Position numbers and translations under genes: made by a program. From positions 184,193 to 248,192 of the forward strand of contig NZ_FRAD01000004.1 in assembly GCF_900142225.1 (NCBI RefSeq): 64,000 nucleotides of DNA, given 5' to 3'. This document shows, piece after piece, positions 53,061 through 62,259 of the stretch. Origin of the DNA: Hathewaya proteolytica DSM 3090 (lineage in GTDB: Bacteria > Bacillota > Clostridia > Clostridiales > Clostridiaceae). The stretch's first letter is position 1; every line of letters starts with the position of its first letter. The notes beneath the pieces were generated by a model. The model saw only the letters and a program-made list of their open reading frames with translations, had not been told where the DNA came from and did not search any database.

Positions 53061-54245
53061 TTATTCCTGAGGCTGAAAATGGTATTCATCTGAAAGATTG
53101 AAACCGGCGTCAGGTGATATTTTTGTCAATTTCTTTATCACTCTTGTGTACTCTTCACCAGAAAGAGGTGTAGGGCAGTAATCATTCCTATTTTTCACTG
53201 AGGAAATAGAGCACGGAATAATGCGAATACCTATGGAAACGAGCTTATCATTTTCATATTTAAAAGTGTTTTGTACAATGGCAGAATCTTTATCTGAGGG
53301 GTTTGAATTACCACCGAAACAGAAATTACCTAGACTATAGCATATAAATTTGTTTTTATAGGTTTCTATGCTTTGAAGCACATGGGGGTGATGTCCAATT
53401 ATAACATCGGCACCATTGTCTATGGCAAAATGAGCTAATTTTTTTTGAAAAGATGATGGTGTGTAGTCTCTTTCTATACCCCAATGAAAATTAATTATAA
53501 CAGTATAATTTTCAGATTTCAATTCCTGCAAGGTGTTTTTCAGTTTATCGAAGTTAAAGCTATCTCCCCAAGCCTGGTAACCTAACATGGCAAATTTAAG
53601 GCCTTTTATATCTGTTTTGTAGATATTACCTTCTCCGAAGTAATTGATATTTTCAGCCTTTAAAGCGGATAAGGTGTCATCAAAGCCTTTTTGTTTGTAG
53701 TCATATATATGATTATTTGATATATTAACCGCCTCTATAGAACCTAAGGTAAGGGATTTAGCATAAGATGGATCACCTTTAAAATTAAATGCCTTTGGTT
53801 CTTTTTTGTCGTAAGTTGTAAAAGTCGTTTCAAGATTCACTAAAGTCATATCATCCTTTTCAAAAATTTTTTTAACATTTTTGAAGAAATAGGATAAATC
53901 CATGTCATTAGATTTTAAAGTAACAGGAAGAGTATTTCCTCCAAAAGATGGATCTGTGCCGATGGTACAGTCCCCAGCAGAACTAATTACAATTTCAGAT
54001 AGCTTAGGCTGTGGTATCTCAGGCTCCTTTTCAGGGGATATAGGATCATGTTTTTTTTCTTCAACCTTAGTGGGGATATTATCCAATTGTTTGCTTTTTG
54101 CCACACTAGATGAATTTTTAAAGAAAAATAAATAAATACAGCAAATTGCAATTATCACCGATAGTAGAAGGATGATAAGTATATTCCTTTCCTTGCTTGG
54201 TTTTCTTCTTTTTTTTCTTACAGAACGCCTATTAGAACGACTCAT
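53061..54245 (-). CDS. CapA family protein (metallophosphatase-like)
   Basis: A 394-residue membrane-anchored extracellular protein; GGAGG precedes ATG 54245. It has a very basic N-terminus (RSVRKKRRKP), one transmembrane helix (about 24-46), a Pro/Glu-rich linker, then the CapA/PgsA domain: SAGDCTIGTD, LVNLETTFTT, NISNNHIYDYKQKGFDDTL, IINFHWGIERDYTP and VIIGHHPHVLQSIE. These residues form a calcineurin-like metal site. CapA proteins take part in poly-gamma-glutamate synthesis or related wall processes. It sits 24 bases before murT in the same operon, which hints at a cell-wall role. Confidence 0.87.
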   Translation of the reverse strand: MSRSNRRSVRKKRRKPSKERNILIILLLSVIIAICCIYLFFFKNSSSVAKSKQLDNIPTKVEEKKHDPISPEKEPEIPQPKLSEIVISSAGDCTIGTDPSFGGNTLPVTLKSNDMDLSYFFKNVKKIFEKDDMTLVNLETTFTTYDKKEPKAFNFKGDPSYAKSLTLGSIEAVNISNNHIYDYKQKGFDDTLSALKAENINYFGEGNIYKTDIKGLKFAMLGYQAWGDSFNFDKLKNTLQELKSENYTVIINFHWGIERDYTPSSFQKKLAHFAIDNGADVIIGHHPHVLQSIETYKNKFICYSLGNFCFGGNSNPSDKDSAIVQNTFKYENDKLVSIGIRIIPCSISSVKNRNDYCPTPLSGEEYTRVIKKLTKISPDAGFNLSDEYHFQPQE

Positions 54246-54396
54246 AGTAGCCTCCCTAGTTTTTGGCAGATAAATATATTTCCATGAAAGTTCTTAAATA
54301 ATTAACAATTATCAAGGAAGCATATATAGTAGCCATTATTAACAATACTATTGTACCAATTTGAAGTACAATAATCTACTTTATTTACTAAACTCT

Positions 54397-54424
54397 TTGC
54401 ATTTTCTTTGAATAATGTTATTAT
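54397..54424 (+). promoter_or_regulatory. Probable promoter of manA
   Basis: TTGCAT at 54397-54402 and TATTAT at 54419-54424, 16-base spacing. It lies in the divergent gap next to capA. Confidence 0.5.
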
Positions 54425-54465
54425 GTTTATATGTGTTTTCAAATTGGCAAATAGGAAGTGAAAAG

Positions 54466-55398
54466 ATGATATTTAAGCTTATTCCTGCTTATAAGGGTTA
54501 TTTGTGGGGCGGAAACAAGTTGAAGAAAGATTTTAATAAAGATTGTGAAGAGAATATTATAGCAGAGAGCTGGGAGTTGTCTTGTCATAAAGATGGGCAA
54601 AGCACCATAGGAACAGGTAAGTTTAAGGGGAAAACTTTAAAAAATTTTTTAGAGGAAGAAAACTACAGACCTCTTGGAGAAAACTGCGTAGAATTTAGCG
54701 AAATGCCAGTGCTTATAAAACTTATAGATGCAAATAAGCCTTTATCAGTCCAGGTACATCCGGATGATCATTATGCAAAACAAAATGAAGGTCAATCTGG
54801 AAAAACTGAGATGTGGTATGTGCTAGACGCAGAGCCGGATTCAAAGATATACTATGGATTCAACAGAAATATTACAAAGGAAGAATTTCTTAAAAGAATA
54901 GAAGATAAAAGCATAATGGAAGTATTAAATGCTGTGGAAGTTAAAAAAGGAGATGTTTTTTTCCTAGAGCCTGGAACAGTGCATGCCATAGGAGCCGGTA
55001 TTGTAGTGGCTGAGGTACAAGAATCATCTAATGTTACATATAGAATTTACGATTACGACAGAAAAGATTCAAAAGGCAACCATAGAGAACTTCATGTAAA
55101 CAAAGCTGTGGAAGTGTTGAATTTTAATAAGCAACGTGACAGATATAGATTTGGTGAGCATATTGCAAAGTGCAAATACTTCACGGTGGATGAGGAAAAA
55201 GTAAATGGTGTATACAACGATGAAGCCACGGAAGATACCTTTCATTCTTTACTTATTTTAAAAGGTTGTGGCAAAATTCAATGTGGAGAGGAAAAGCTAG
55301 AATTAAAGAAGGGCGATAGCATATTTATATGTGCAGGCAGTGGAAAATATACAATTGAGGGAAGATGCAATCTTATAAAAACCACTGTGGAAAAGTAA
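54466..55398 (+). CDS. manA: Mannose-6-phosphate isomerase, class I
   Basis: A 310-residue cupin enzyme interconverting mannose 6-phosphate and fructose 6-phosphate. ATG 54466 follows AGGAAGTG; the open frame to 54415 has no ribosome binding site. Landmarks: IPAYKGYLWGGNKLKKDF, ESWELSCHKDG, PVLIKLIDANKPLSVQVHPDD with the zinc ligands, GKTEMWYVLDAEP and LEPGTVHAIGAGIVVAEVQ, followed by YRIYDYDRKD. The short form (about 315 residues) is usual in Firmicutes. A sugar kinase gene follows after 20 bases, so the pair feeds mannose/glucose into glycolysis. Confidence 0.92.
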   Translation: MIFKLIPAYKGYLWGGNKLKKDFNKDCEENIIAESWELSCHKDGQSTIGTGKFKGKTLKNFLEEENYRPLGENCVEFSEMPVLIKLIDANKPLSVQVHPDDHYAKQNEGQSGKTEMWYVLDAEPDSKIYYGFNRNITKEEFLKRIEDKSIMEVLNAVEVKKGDVFFLEPGTVHAIGAGIVVAEVQESSNVTYRIYDYDRKDSKGNHRELHVNKAVEVLNFNKQRDRYRFGEHIAKCKYFTVDEEKVNGVYNDEATEDTFHSLLILKGCGKIQCGEEKLELKKGDSIFICAGSGKYTIEGRCNLIKTTVEK

Positions 55399-55418
55399 GG
55401 GTGAGGTGATAAAGTATT

Positions 55419-56402
55419 GTGGATTACTCAAATATACCTTCAAAAGAACAATATATCATAGGTGTAGATGTTGGTGGAACCAATATAAAAATTTGTATTA
55501 TGGATTTTCACAACAATATGGTATGTAAAGACTCCATTCCAACTAATGCTTATTTACCTTGGCAGACCATCGTTAAGAATATGATAAATTCCATTGAAAA
55601 CATGATACTTAATTGCAAAATAAAAAAAGAACAATGCTTATATATGGGCATTGGAATACCTGGTATTGTAGATAATCTTCACGGTAAAGTAGTATACGCC
55701 AATAATCTTGGGTGGAGAGATGTTTTAATATCAGATGAAATAAACAAGTATTTAACCATAGATGTGTTTCTTGAGAATGATGCTAATTGTGCTGCCTATG
55801 GTGAGTACATAAAAGGCCAAGGAAGTAGCTGCGGTGATATGGTGCTGATCACCTTAGGCACAGGTGTAGGAACCGGCATCATAATAGATGGCAATATTTT
55901 TTCTGGTTCAGGTCTTGGTGGCGGAGAGTTAGGCCATACAACCCTTATATACCAAGGGCTGCAATGTAGTTGTGGAAGAAAGGGCTGTGCTGAAATGTAT
56001 GTAAGCGCCACAGCTTTAATTGAACAAGCCAATACAGCCTTGAAAAGTGACAAGACGAGCTTAATGAATAAACTAAAAGAAAAAGAAGGAAACATGAATG
56101 GGGAAGTTCCATTTAAAGCTGCTAAAATGGGAGATTCTTTGGCAATTAGTGTAGTAGATCAGTATAAAAAGTATTTAGGTGCTTTTATCGTAAATGTTGT
56201 CAACATATTTAGGCCAGACGCTGTATTTATATCAGGTGGAATATGCAACCAAGGTGAAAGTCTACTAGACACAGTTAGGGAATATGTCCATATTAATTCT
56301 TATGGTTCAAAAGTGGTAGATGTGCCACCGGTTAATATTGCAACCCTTGAAAATTCAGCCGGCATGGTGGGGGCGGCAAATCTTTACAAACAATATTTGT
56401 AG
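55419..56402 (+). CDS. ROK family sugar kinase (glucokinase-like)
   Basis: A 327-residue cytosolic kinase from GTG 55419 with GGGTGAGGTGAT upstream. N-terminal ATP-binding IIGVDVGGTNIKICIMD, then the sugar-binding IGIPGIVDN and FLENDANCAAYGEY (catalytic Asp), LITLGTGVGTGIIIDG, GELGHTTLIYQG, and the ROK zinc motif CSCGRKGCAEMY. It most likely phosphorylates glucose, though mannose or N-acetyl sugars are possible in ROK kinases; coupling with manA allows a mannokinase role. It ends at a strong terminator. Confidence 0.88.
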   Translation: MDYSNIPSKEQYIIGVDVGGTNIKICIMDFHNNMVCKDSIPTNAYLPWQTIVKNMINSIENMILNCKIKKEQCLYMGIGIPGIVDNLHGKVVYANNLGWRDVLISDEINKYLTIDVFLENDANCAAYGEYIKGQGSSCGDMVLITLGTGVGTGIIIDGNIFSGSGLGGGELGHTTLIYQGLQCSCGRKGCAEMYVSATALIEQANTALKSDKTSLMNKLKEKEGNMNGEVPFKAAKMGDSLAISVVDQYKKYLGAFIVNVVNIFRPDAVFISGGICNQGESLLDTVREYVHINSYGSKVVDVPPVNIATLENSAGMVGAANLYKQYL

Positions 56403-56425
56403 AAATAAATAAACTAATATAAATG

Positions 56426-56463
56426 AAAACCGTTATGCAAAATAAAACATAACGGTTTTTTTT
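56426..56463 (+). terminator. Intrinsic terminator
   Basis: AAAACCGTTATG pairs with CATAACGGTTTT, then a run of T. It also lies at the end of the leftward MBL gene. Confidence 0.88.
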
Positions 56464-56470
56464 AGGGAAT

Positions 56471-57373
56471 CTATATGAAATTATTAAGGGTAAGCTTTTT
56501 TATGATATTTCCGTCGCTAATGAGAAGAATAGTTCCATCAACATCCGTTCTAAAAACCTTTGTTTTTGAAGATATTAATTTTTGCAATGTCTCCTTAGAA
56601 GGATGGTTGTAGGTGTTATTCTTTCCACAGCTTACAATGGCAACACTAGGATCAACTTTCTTTAAAAAGGGCAAGGTGGTAGCTGTATTGCTGCCATGAT
56701 GGCCTAATTTTAATACTGTAGATTTAAGATTTATCCCTGAAGAAAGCATTTCGCTTTCACTTAACTTTTCTGCATCTCCCGTGAATAAATAGGACGTATT
56801 TTTAAAGGAGAGTTTAACAACTGCAGAATAATTGTTTAAGTTATCATATTCTTCTTTATAGGGTGCTAAAAAGTCTAGATGCAAGTCCCCAAAATCTAAT
56901 TTTAAGTCTCTATGCGCAGGTGTGATCTTTAAATTTTGTTTTCTTAATGCAGCTATCATTTTCTTATAACAGTTTGTATTAGTGGAAACTTTAGGTGCTA
57001 TGAACTTCTTCACCTTAAAGGTGTTTAGAATGTTGCTCATATTTCCAATATGGTCTTCGTGGGGATGAGTTGCAATGACGCAGGTGATTTCACTTATTTT
57101 GCATTTTTTTAAGTAATTTATCAAAGTATTTTCAGCTTCTTTTGGACCTGCATCTATGAGGATAACTTTGTCCTTGTATCTAATTAGCTCACAATCACCT
57201 TGTCCAACATTTATGTAATGAATGGAGAGGTTATTTTCATAAAACGCAAAAAGTTTTTTATCTCTTATAAGACAGTCTAAAATATCTTTTTTTGAATAAT
57301 AATATAAAAATGCAACTAAGGCAAGACAAACAGAAATTGCAGCATATATGCGTTTTTTATTTATAATACACAT
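56471..57373 (-). CDS. ComEC/Rec2-like metallo-beta-lactamase-fold hydrolase
   Basis: A 300-residue protein starting MCIINKKRIYAAIS. Residues about 8-27 form one transmembrane or signal anchor. The rest is the MBL domain seen at the C-terminus of ComEC: LSIHYINVGQGDCELIR, VILIDAGPKEAE, the zinc motif THPHEDHIGNM (HxHxDH), FTGDAEKLSES, LKLGHHGSNTA and NHPSKETL. It lacks the membrane competence domain of ComEC, so it is the stand-alone exported type. Probably a nuclease or phosphodiesterase; the substrate is unknown. Monocistronic. Confidence 0.87.
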   Translation of the reverse strand: MCIINKKRIYAAISVCLALVAFLYYYSKKDILDCLIRDKKLFAFYENNLSIHYINVGQGDCELIRYKDKVILIDAGPKEAENTLINYLKKCKISEITCVIATHPHEDHIGNMSNILNTFKVKKFIAPKVSTNTNCYKKMIAALRKQNLKITPAHRDLKLDFGDLHLDFLAPYKEEYDNLNNYSAVVKLSFKNTSYLFTGDAEKLSESEMLSSGINLKSTVLKLGHHGSNTATTLPFLKKVDPSVAIVSCGKNNTYNHPSKETLQKLISSKTKVFRTDVDGTILLISDGNIIKKLTLNNFI

Positions 57374-57495
57374 TTTAAAAATCTCTCCTTAAATACAAAA
57401 TATGGTAATAAATATAGTATATTACACAATGAAGAAAAATACAATGATAATCTAAATTTTCATTGTATTATTTTACTTTAATTATTTTACTGAAG

Positions 57496-57524
57496 TTGTG
57501 TTTATAGCTTTAGAATGATAAAAT
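57496..57524 (+). promoter_or_regulatory. Promoter of plsC
   Basis: TTGTGT at 57496-57501 and TAAAAT at 57519-57524, 17-base spacing. Confidence 0.55.
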
Positions 57525-57563
57525 GTATGGTGATGTCAATATTATATTTTGGAGGCTTTTAGC

Positions 57564-58283
57564 ATGGGAACAATTTGGTTTGGTGTAAAATTTGCATCAT
57601 TTATGATTAAATCCAGTAAATATAAATCACAAATAGAGAAATTAGAAAAACAAGGGAAACTAGATGAAGCAAAGGTGTTAGTAAATGAACACATTAAGAG
57701 ATGGGCTGATTTTATAACGAAAAATGTGCCAATAAATGTTGAAAGCATAGGGATAGAAAATATTCCTTCAGGTCCCTGCCTATTCGTGGGAAATCATCAA
57801 AGTTTGTTAGATATAACTACACTACTTTACGTGCTACCAAAACCAGCTGGTTTTGTAGCTAAAGTAGAAATGCTGAAGGCTCCCTTTTTACCATATTGGA
57901 TGAGGAAATTTGGCTGTGTATTTATTGATAGAAATAATCCAAGGGAAGGTATTAAAGCTATAAAGCAAGGCACAGACAACATTAAAAATGGTCAATCCAT
58001 GGTTATTTTCCCAGAGGGAACAAGAAGCAAGGATGGAAAGCTTGGAGAATTTAAAAAGGGAACCCTTAGAATGGCTATTAAGGCCGGTGTTCCGGTGGTA
58101 CCTGTATCTATAAATGGAACTGCCAATGCTTTTGAATACAACAATAAAAAGATTAGGGCAGCAAATGCTAGGGTTATTATTCACAAACCTATATATATAG
58201 CAGATATGGAAAAAGAGCAACAAGAAGGGGTTTTAGATACCATACATGAAATTATAGAAAAGGATTTAAAGCTTTCAGTTTAA
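57564..58283 (+). CDS. plsC: 1-acyl-sn-glycerol-3-phosphate acyltransferase
   Basis: A 239-residue membrane-associated enzyme that makes phosphatidic acid from lysophosphatidic acid in phospholipid synthesis. ATG 57564 follows GGAGG (57551-57555) at eight bases; TTG 57549 is too close to that site. PlsC motifs: CLFVGNHQSLLDITTL (HX4D, block I), GCVFIDRNNPREGIKA (block II), VIFPEGTRSKDG (block III) and VVPVSINGT (block IV). Length agrees with the family. It is followed by a terminator. Confidence 0.93.
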   Translation: MGTIWFGVKFASFMIKSSKYKSQIEKLEKQGKLDEAKVLVNEHIKRWADFITKNVPINVESIGIENIPSGPCLFVGNHQSLLDITTLLYVLPKPAGFVAKVEMLKAPFLPYWMRKFGCVFIDRNNPREGIKAIKQGTDNIKNGQSMVIFPEGTRSKDGKLGEFKKGTLRMAIKAGVPVVPVSINGTANAFEYNNKKIRAANARVIIHKPIYIADMEKEQQEGVLDTIHEIIEKDLKLSV

Positions 58284-58291
58284 TACAAAAA

Positions 58292-58332
58292 CAAAGACTT
58301 GCACTTTATCAGCTGCAAGTCTTTGCTTTTTA
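58292..58332 (+). terminator. Intrinsic terminator
   Basis: CAAAGACTTGCA (58292-58303) pairs with TGCAAGTCTTTG (58314-58325), then CTTTTT. It lies between plsC and the convergent DUF378 gene. Confidence 0.85.
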
Positions 58333-58536
58333 ATCGTTAGAACAGTTGTCGGATCTAAATAATAGGGAAATACAGTATAGACCGCATATACCAACTGCAC
58401 TGAATATTATTCTGCTTATTATGCTCATATAACCGAAGATAGAGGATACTAAATCATAATCAAAAAAACCTATTAGTCCCCAGTTTATAGCACCAATTAT
58501 AACTAGTAGTAATGCTATTGTATCTATTACTTTCAC
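58330..58536 (-). CDS. DUF378 small membrane protein
   Basis: A 68-residue protein with two transmembrane helices. The start is probably GTG 58536 (VKVIDTIALLLVI), nine bases after AAAGGAG; the ATG at 58545 adjoins that site. DUF378 signature: AINWGLIGFFDYDLVSSIFG, followed by the second helix RIIFSAVGICGLYCI. Function unknown; the family is widespread in bacteria. It lies 80 bases downstream of panD on the same strand. Confidence 0.82.
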   Translation of the reverse strand: MKVIDTIALLLVIIGAINWGLIGFFDYDLVSSIFGYMSIISRIIFSAVGICGLYCISLLFRSDNCSND

Positions 58537-58616
58537 TAAAAACATCTCCTTTAAATATATTTATATATTTACAAATAGTATTGACATTTTTAGAGAAATT
58601 ATGAGCGATTTTATAA

Positions 58617-59000
58617 TTATTTTATTTCACCATGATGTTCGCAATAAGAGATCTCAGAGACCTTATTATTTTGGTCCACAAAAACCACCACTGGGTTGCA
58701 TTTTTTCGCTTCATCCAGGTCCATTTGAGCATAGGACATAATGATTACTTTATCGCCAGGTTGCACAAGTCTTGCCGCAGCACCATTGAGGCATATTATG
58801 CCACTATCTTCTTCACCTTCTATTATATAAGTGTCTAACCTATTGCCATTATTTATATCTACAATTTGGACTTTTTCGTAAGGTAACAATTGAGCAGCTT
58901 TTAATAATGTTTTATCTATGGTAATACTTCCAACGTAATTTAAATTGGCCTCTGTAATGGTGGCTCTGTGTATTTTGCTTTTTAGCATATTTAAAATCAT
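58617..59000 (-). CDS. panD: Aspartate 1-decarboxylase
   Basis: A 127-residue pyruvoyl enzyme that makes beta-alanine from aspartate for pantothenate. N-terminus MLKSKIHRATITEANLN and the autocleavage site YVGSITID (Gly-Ser) are diagnostic; Tyr and Lys of the active site are also present, as in GAAARLVQPGDKVIIMSYA. The start could be 59000 or the ATG four codons later. It is the last gene of the leftward pantothenate operon. Confidence 0.95.
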   Translation of the reverse strand: MILNMLKSKIHRATITEANLNYVGSITIDKTLLKAAQLLPYEKVQIVDINNGNRLDTYIIEGEEDSGIICLNGAAARLVQPGDKVIIMSYAQMDLDEAKKCNPVVVFVDQNNKVSEISYCEHHGEIK

Positions 59001-59020
59001 ATATTTTTCCGTCCTAAAGG

Positions 59021-59866
59021 TTATTTTATAATTATATTATCAATTAATCTTGTCTTACCAATGTAAACAGCTATGGCAATAAGAGTATTGTGCTTAATTT
59101 CTGATGTAGGTTTTATGGTATCAAAATCTACAATTTCAACGTAATCAGTTTTCGCAAGTTTTTCAGTAGAAATGGAGTTTAAAATAGCTTCTTTTATTTT
59201 ATCGCTAGACTTCTCACCATCTTGGATTAATTTTTCAGCTAATTTTAAACTTTTGCTTAGTATCAGGGCGGCCCTACGTTCTTCTATATTTAGGTAAGTA
59301 TTTCTGGAGCTTTTAGCAAGACCGTCTTTTTCACGGACAATAGGACAACCAACAATTTCTATAGGAAAATTTAAATCTTTTACCATAGTTCTAATCACAG
59401 AAAGTTGCTGAGCGTCCTTTTCTCCGAAATAAGCTTTATCTGGCTGAACGATGTTGAAAAGTTTTGATACCACAGTACAAACTCCTTGAAAATGGCCAGG
59501 TCTTTTAGCACCACATAGCATGGATGTGATTTCCTCAACAGCTACATGAGTTAGGGGAGTTCCCATAGGATACATTTCAGAGGGTTCAGGATTAAAAATA
59601 GCTGAAGCACCTGCAGATTCGCAGAGCTTGCTGTCATGAGCTAAATCTCTAGGATATGTGGCAAGATCCTCTGACGGTCCAAATTGTATAGGGTTTACAA
59701 AGTCTGAAACAATAACTCTGTTATTTTCCTTTACAGCTCTCTCAATTAAACTTTTGTGTCCTTGGTGTAGGTATCCCATAGTTGGAACTAGTCCAATGGT
59801 TAAACCAGCGCTTTTCCACTGAGATATAAGTATCTTTACTTCGTTAATTGTTTTTAGTATTTGCAT
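59021..59866 (-). CDS. panC: Pantothenate synthetase (pantoate-beta-alanine ligase)
   Basis: A 281-residue ATP-dependent ligase joining pantoate and beta-alanine. AAGGAAGTG precedes ATG 59866. HIGH-type motif PTMGYLHQGHKSL (about 29-41), FVNPIQFGPSEDLATYPRD, FGEKDAQQLSVIRTMVKDL, and the KMSKS-like KSSRNTYL. Length is normal. The substrate beta-alanine comes from PanD next to it, and pantoate from PanB plus a reductase. Confidence 0.96.
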   Translation of the reverse strand: MQILKTINEVKILISQWKSAGLTIGLVPTMGYLHQGHKSLIERAVKENNRVIVSDFVNPIQFGPSEDLATYPRDLAHDSKLCESAGASAIFNPEPSEMYPMGTPLTHVAVEEITSMLCGAKRPGHFQGVCTVVSKLFNIVQPDKAYFGEKDAQQLSVIRTMVKDLNFPIEIVGCPIVREKDGLAKSSRNTYLNIEERRAALILSKSLKLAEKLIQDGEKSSDKIKEAILNSISTEKLAKTDYVEIVDFDTIKPTSEIKHNTLIAIAVYIGKTRLIDNIIIK

Positions 59867-59916
59867 GATATACTGCTATTAATAGCAGTTCACTTCCTTT
59901 CAAAATGGTTTTGTTT

Positions 59917-60744
59917 TTAGTATAATTTGTTTAGTGTTTCATCAGATATATTGAAGGTGTGCTCTTCACTTGGAAATTTGCTGTTCCTTACTTCTGATAT
60001 GTAATCTCCTATGCCTTCTTTCATCAAATCTCCAACATTTGCAAAACTTTTTACAAATTTTGGCTTGAAATCTGAAAACATGTTCAGCATATCTTGATAC
60101 ACCAGGATTTGACCATCGCACTGGGAGCCTGCACCTATGCCAATTGTGGGTATGGATACAGCTTCTGTTATAAGCTTTGCCAACTTTGCAGGCACACACT
60201 CTAACACAATGGAAAAGGCTCCAGCCTTTTCAAGTTTCTTCGCATCCTCAATGAGTTCCTGTGCTTTTTCTAGGGATTTTCCCTGTACTTTAAAACCACC
60301 AAACATATTTATGGACTGGGGTGTTAAGCCTATGTGTCCCATCACCGGAATCTGAGCTTTTACAATGGCTGCTACTTGTTCTATTACTGAAGCGCCGCCT
60401 TCGAGCTTCACAGCATCTGCACCACCTTCTTTTATCAGTCGACCTGCATTTACTACAGCATCATAAACAGAAGTCTGGTAAGACATAAAAGGCATATCAG
60501 CAACTATAAGAGCATTTTCCGCACCTCTTGAAACCGCTTTTGTGTGGTGGATCATATCCTCCATGGTAACACTTAATGTGTCCTTGTACCCAAGACAAAC
60601 CATGCCTAGAGAGTCTCCGATTAGTATGCCATTAATGCCACATTCATCTTCCAATTTTGCCATGGAGTAATCATAGGCTGTTAGCATGGTGATTTTTTCG
60701 CCTTTATTTTTTGAATCTAAGAATGTGCTCACTGTGTTTTTCAT
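59917..60744 (-). CDS. panB: 3-methyl-2-oxobutanoate hydroxymethyltransferase
   Basis: A 275-residue enzyme transferring a hydroxymethyl group from methylene-tetrahydrofolate to 2-oxoisovalerate to make ketopantoate. GGAGATAAT precedes ATG 60744. Landmarks: KITMLTAYDYSMAKLEDECG, ILIGDSLGMVCLGY, DMPFMSYQTSV, GADAVKLEGG, PVMGHIGLTPQSINMFGG and IGIGAGSQCDGQILVYQD. All are PanB signatures. It is the second gene of the leftward pan operon. Confidence 0.96.
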   Translation of the reverse strand: MKNTVSTFLDSKNKGEKITMLTAYDYSMAKLEDECGINGILIGDSLGMVCLGYKDTLSVTMEDMIHHTKAVSRGAENALIVADMPFMSYQTSVYDAVVNAGRLIKEGGADAVKLEGGASVIEQVAAIVKAQIPVMGHIGLTPQSINMFGGFKVQGKSLEKAQELIEDAKKLEKAGAFSIVLECVPAKLAKLITEAVSIPTIGIGAGSQCDGQILVYQDMLNMFSDFKPKFVKSFANVGDLMKEGIGDYISEVRNSKFPSEEHTFNISDETLNKLY

Positions 60745-60755
60745 AATATTATCTC

Positions 60756-61604
60756 CTATAATATTTTTTCCAATTCACTATAATCTTTATTGGGATTTTT
60801 TGCACAAGCAATTTTTATGAGAGTTTTGCTTAAACTCTTGTACAATTCTAAATCCTCTTTAGGAATTGAATTTAAATGGTACATCACTGTGTTGACGTCA
60901 CAACGCTCCACAGGACCTGAAAGGGAATCAGGAAGTCCCTGTAATTTAAAGTTTTCAATGTTGTTTAAAATAAGAGGCATCAATGCTTCCATGGCCACTT
61001 TTTCTTCAACACCACAGAGCTTAAAATAATCACAACCCTTTTTTATTAGCCCCAATACAAAATTGGATACGTTTACGGTGGCAGCGTGATAAAGGCTTTT
61101 ATTTTCTTTTGAAAGAAGAAAATACTTGTTTCCTAGGGAAGATATAAATTCTGTTATTAAGTGAATAGTTTCAAGACTTCCTTCTATAGAGAAGTAAGCT
61201 TTATCTAGATTTTTGTAGGAAGTAAATTTATCTGGGAAGGCCCATAGGGGATGAAGAGAATACGTGTGTACACCTGAATTGTTTATATTTGATAAAACCT
61301 CAGAACTTAAGGAACCGCTGCAATGGCAAATATACTTGCCTTTGAGATCTTTCATAGTTTCCAAATTTTCTGCTACGGATGCAATGGCATGATCAGGTGT
61401 TGTTATAAAGATTAGGTCACATGAACATACTAATTCTTCCATATTTTTAAAAGCTGTTGTTTTTAAAAAGTCACATGATTCTTGTAGGGAAGTCTGGTTT
61501 TTGTTGTACATACCTTTTACATTGAGGCCACATTGCTTAAAGTACATGGCTAGGGACGTACCTACTTTACCAGCTCCTATAAAACCAATGTTGTTAAATA
61601 TCAA
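60756..61604 (-). CDS. Rossmann/DUF2520 dehydrogenase, possible ketopantoate reductase
   Basis: A 282-residue NAD(P)-binding protein from TTG 61604 with GGTGGTGA upstream. N-terminal Rossmann fold NNIGFIGAGKVGTSLAMYF (GxGxxG), DLIFITTPDHAI, and the DUF2520 region HPLWAFPD with SLYHAATVNVSNFVLGL. It leads the panB-panC-panD operon and the operon lacks a classical panE (ketopantoate reductase). An alternative ketopantoate reductase class (PanG) has been described from Francisella, with homologues in some Firmicutes (memory). I infer that this gene supplies that step, but the sequence alone does not prove it. Confidence 0.8.
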   Translation of the reverse strand: MIFNNIGFIGAGKVGTSLAMYFKQCGLNVKGMYNKNQTSLQESCDFLKTTAFKNMEELVCSCDLIFITTPDHAIASVAENLETMKDLKGKYICHCSGSLSSEVLSNINNSGVHTYSLHPLWAFPDKFTSYKNLDKAYFSIEGSLETIHLITEFISSLGNKYFLLSKENKSLYHAATVNVSNFVLGLIKKGCDYFKLCGVEEKVAMEALMPLILNNIENFKLQGLPDSLSGPVERCDVNTVMYHLNSIPKEDLELYKSLSKTLIKIACAKNPNKDYSELEKIL

Positions 61605-61875
61605 AATATCACCACCAATTTATTTATTAGTGGTCCTTAAGTTTTGTCCTGTTCCAGTTAAGTGGATACAGGCAAAGATATAAAAAATAATAAACAATTT
61701 TTAGTGTAGTTCTTCCAATAAAGATACTGCCCAAAATTATTTTATCATACTAAGTTCATAAGTCCAATACTAGGTAAAGTAAATGTTTTAATTTTTTTGT
61801 GAAAATTACTTGATTAATGTATGAAAATATTAAATAATATAAGATAGCATATAAAATAATTGGAGGTAGTTGAAG

Positions 61876-62253
61876 ATGGATATAGTTTGGACTATCCTTA
61901 AAGTACTAGGTGGGGGAATTCTAGTAGCCCTTGTCGCATTTATTGCATACTCTCTGCTAAAAGAATTTATGTTTAAATATGTGAAACCTAACAAATGGAT
62001 TTTAGTAGCACTGTTGTTGGTGTTCATAATTGCACCTATTCCTATGGGAGTAAAGTTTAAAGGATTTACAGGTAAATTCCTTTTGCCCACTATAGATGCC
62101 ATTCTTATTCTATTTTTGGCAGATAGCTTTGGTCTTTTTGCAAAGGTGAATATGAGTGAAAAAGAAAAGAAACAATTAGAAAAGGAAAAACATGATGTAA
62201 TAAAACCTAAGGCTAAACCCAATAGAGTAAAAAATATGAACAAAAAAAATTAG
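61876..62253 (+). CDS. Small membrane protein, unassigned
   Basis: A 125-residue protein. ATG 61876 is favoured over TTG 61870, which sits only three bases from GGAGG (61862-61866). It has three hydrophobic helices (IVWTILKVLGGGILVALVAF, WILVALLLVFIIAPIP, and LPTIDAILILFLADSFGL) and a lysine-rich cytosolic tail. I recognise no family. It is a single gene with a strong terminator. Confidence 0.6.
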   Translation: MDIVWTILKVLGGGILVALVAFIAYSLLKEFMFKYVKPNKWILVALLLVFIIAPIPMGVKFKGFTGKFLLPTIDAILILFLADSFGLFAKVNMSEKEKKQLEKEKHDVIKPKAKPNRVKNMNKKN

Positions 62254-62259
62254 TTACTT

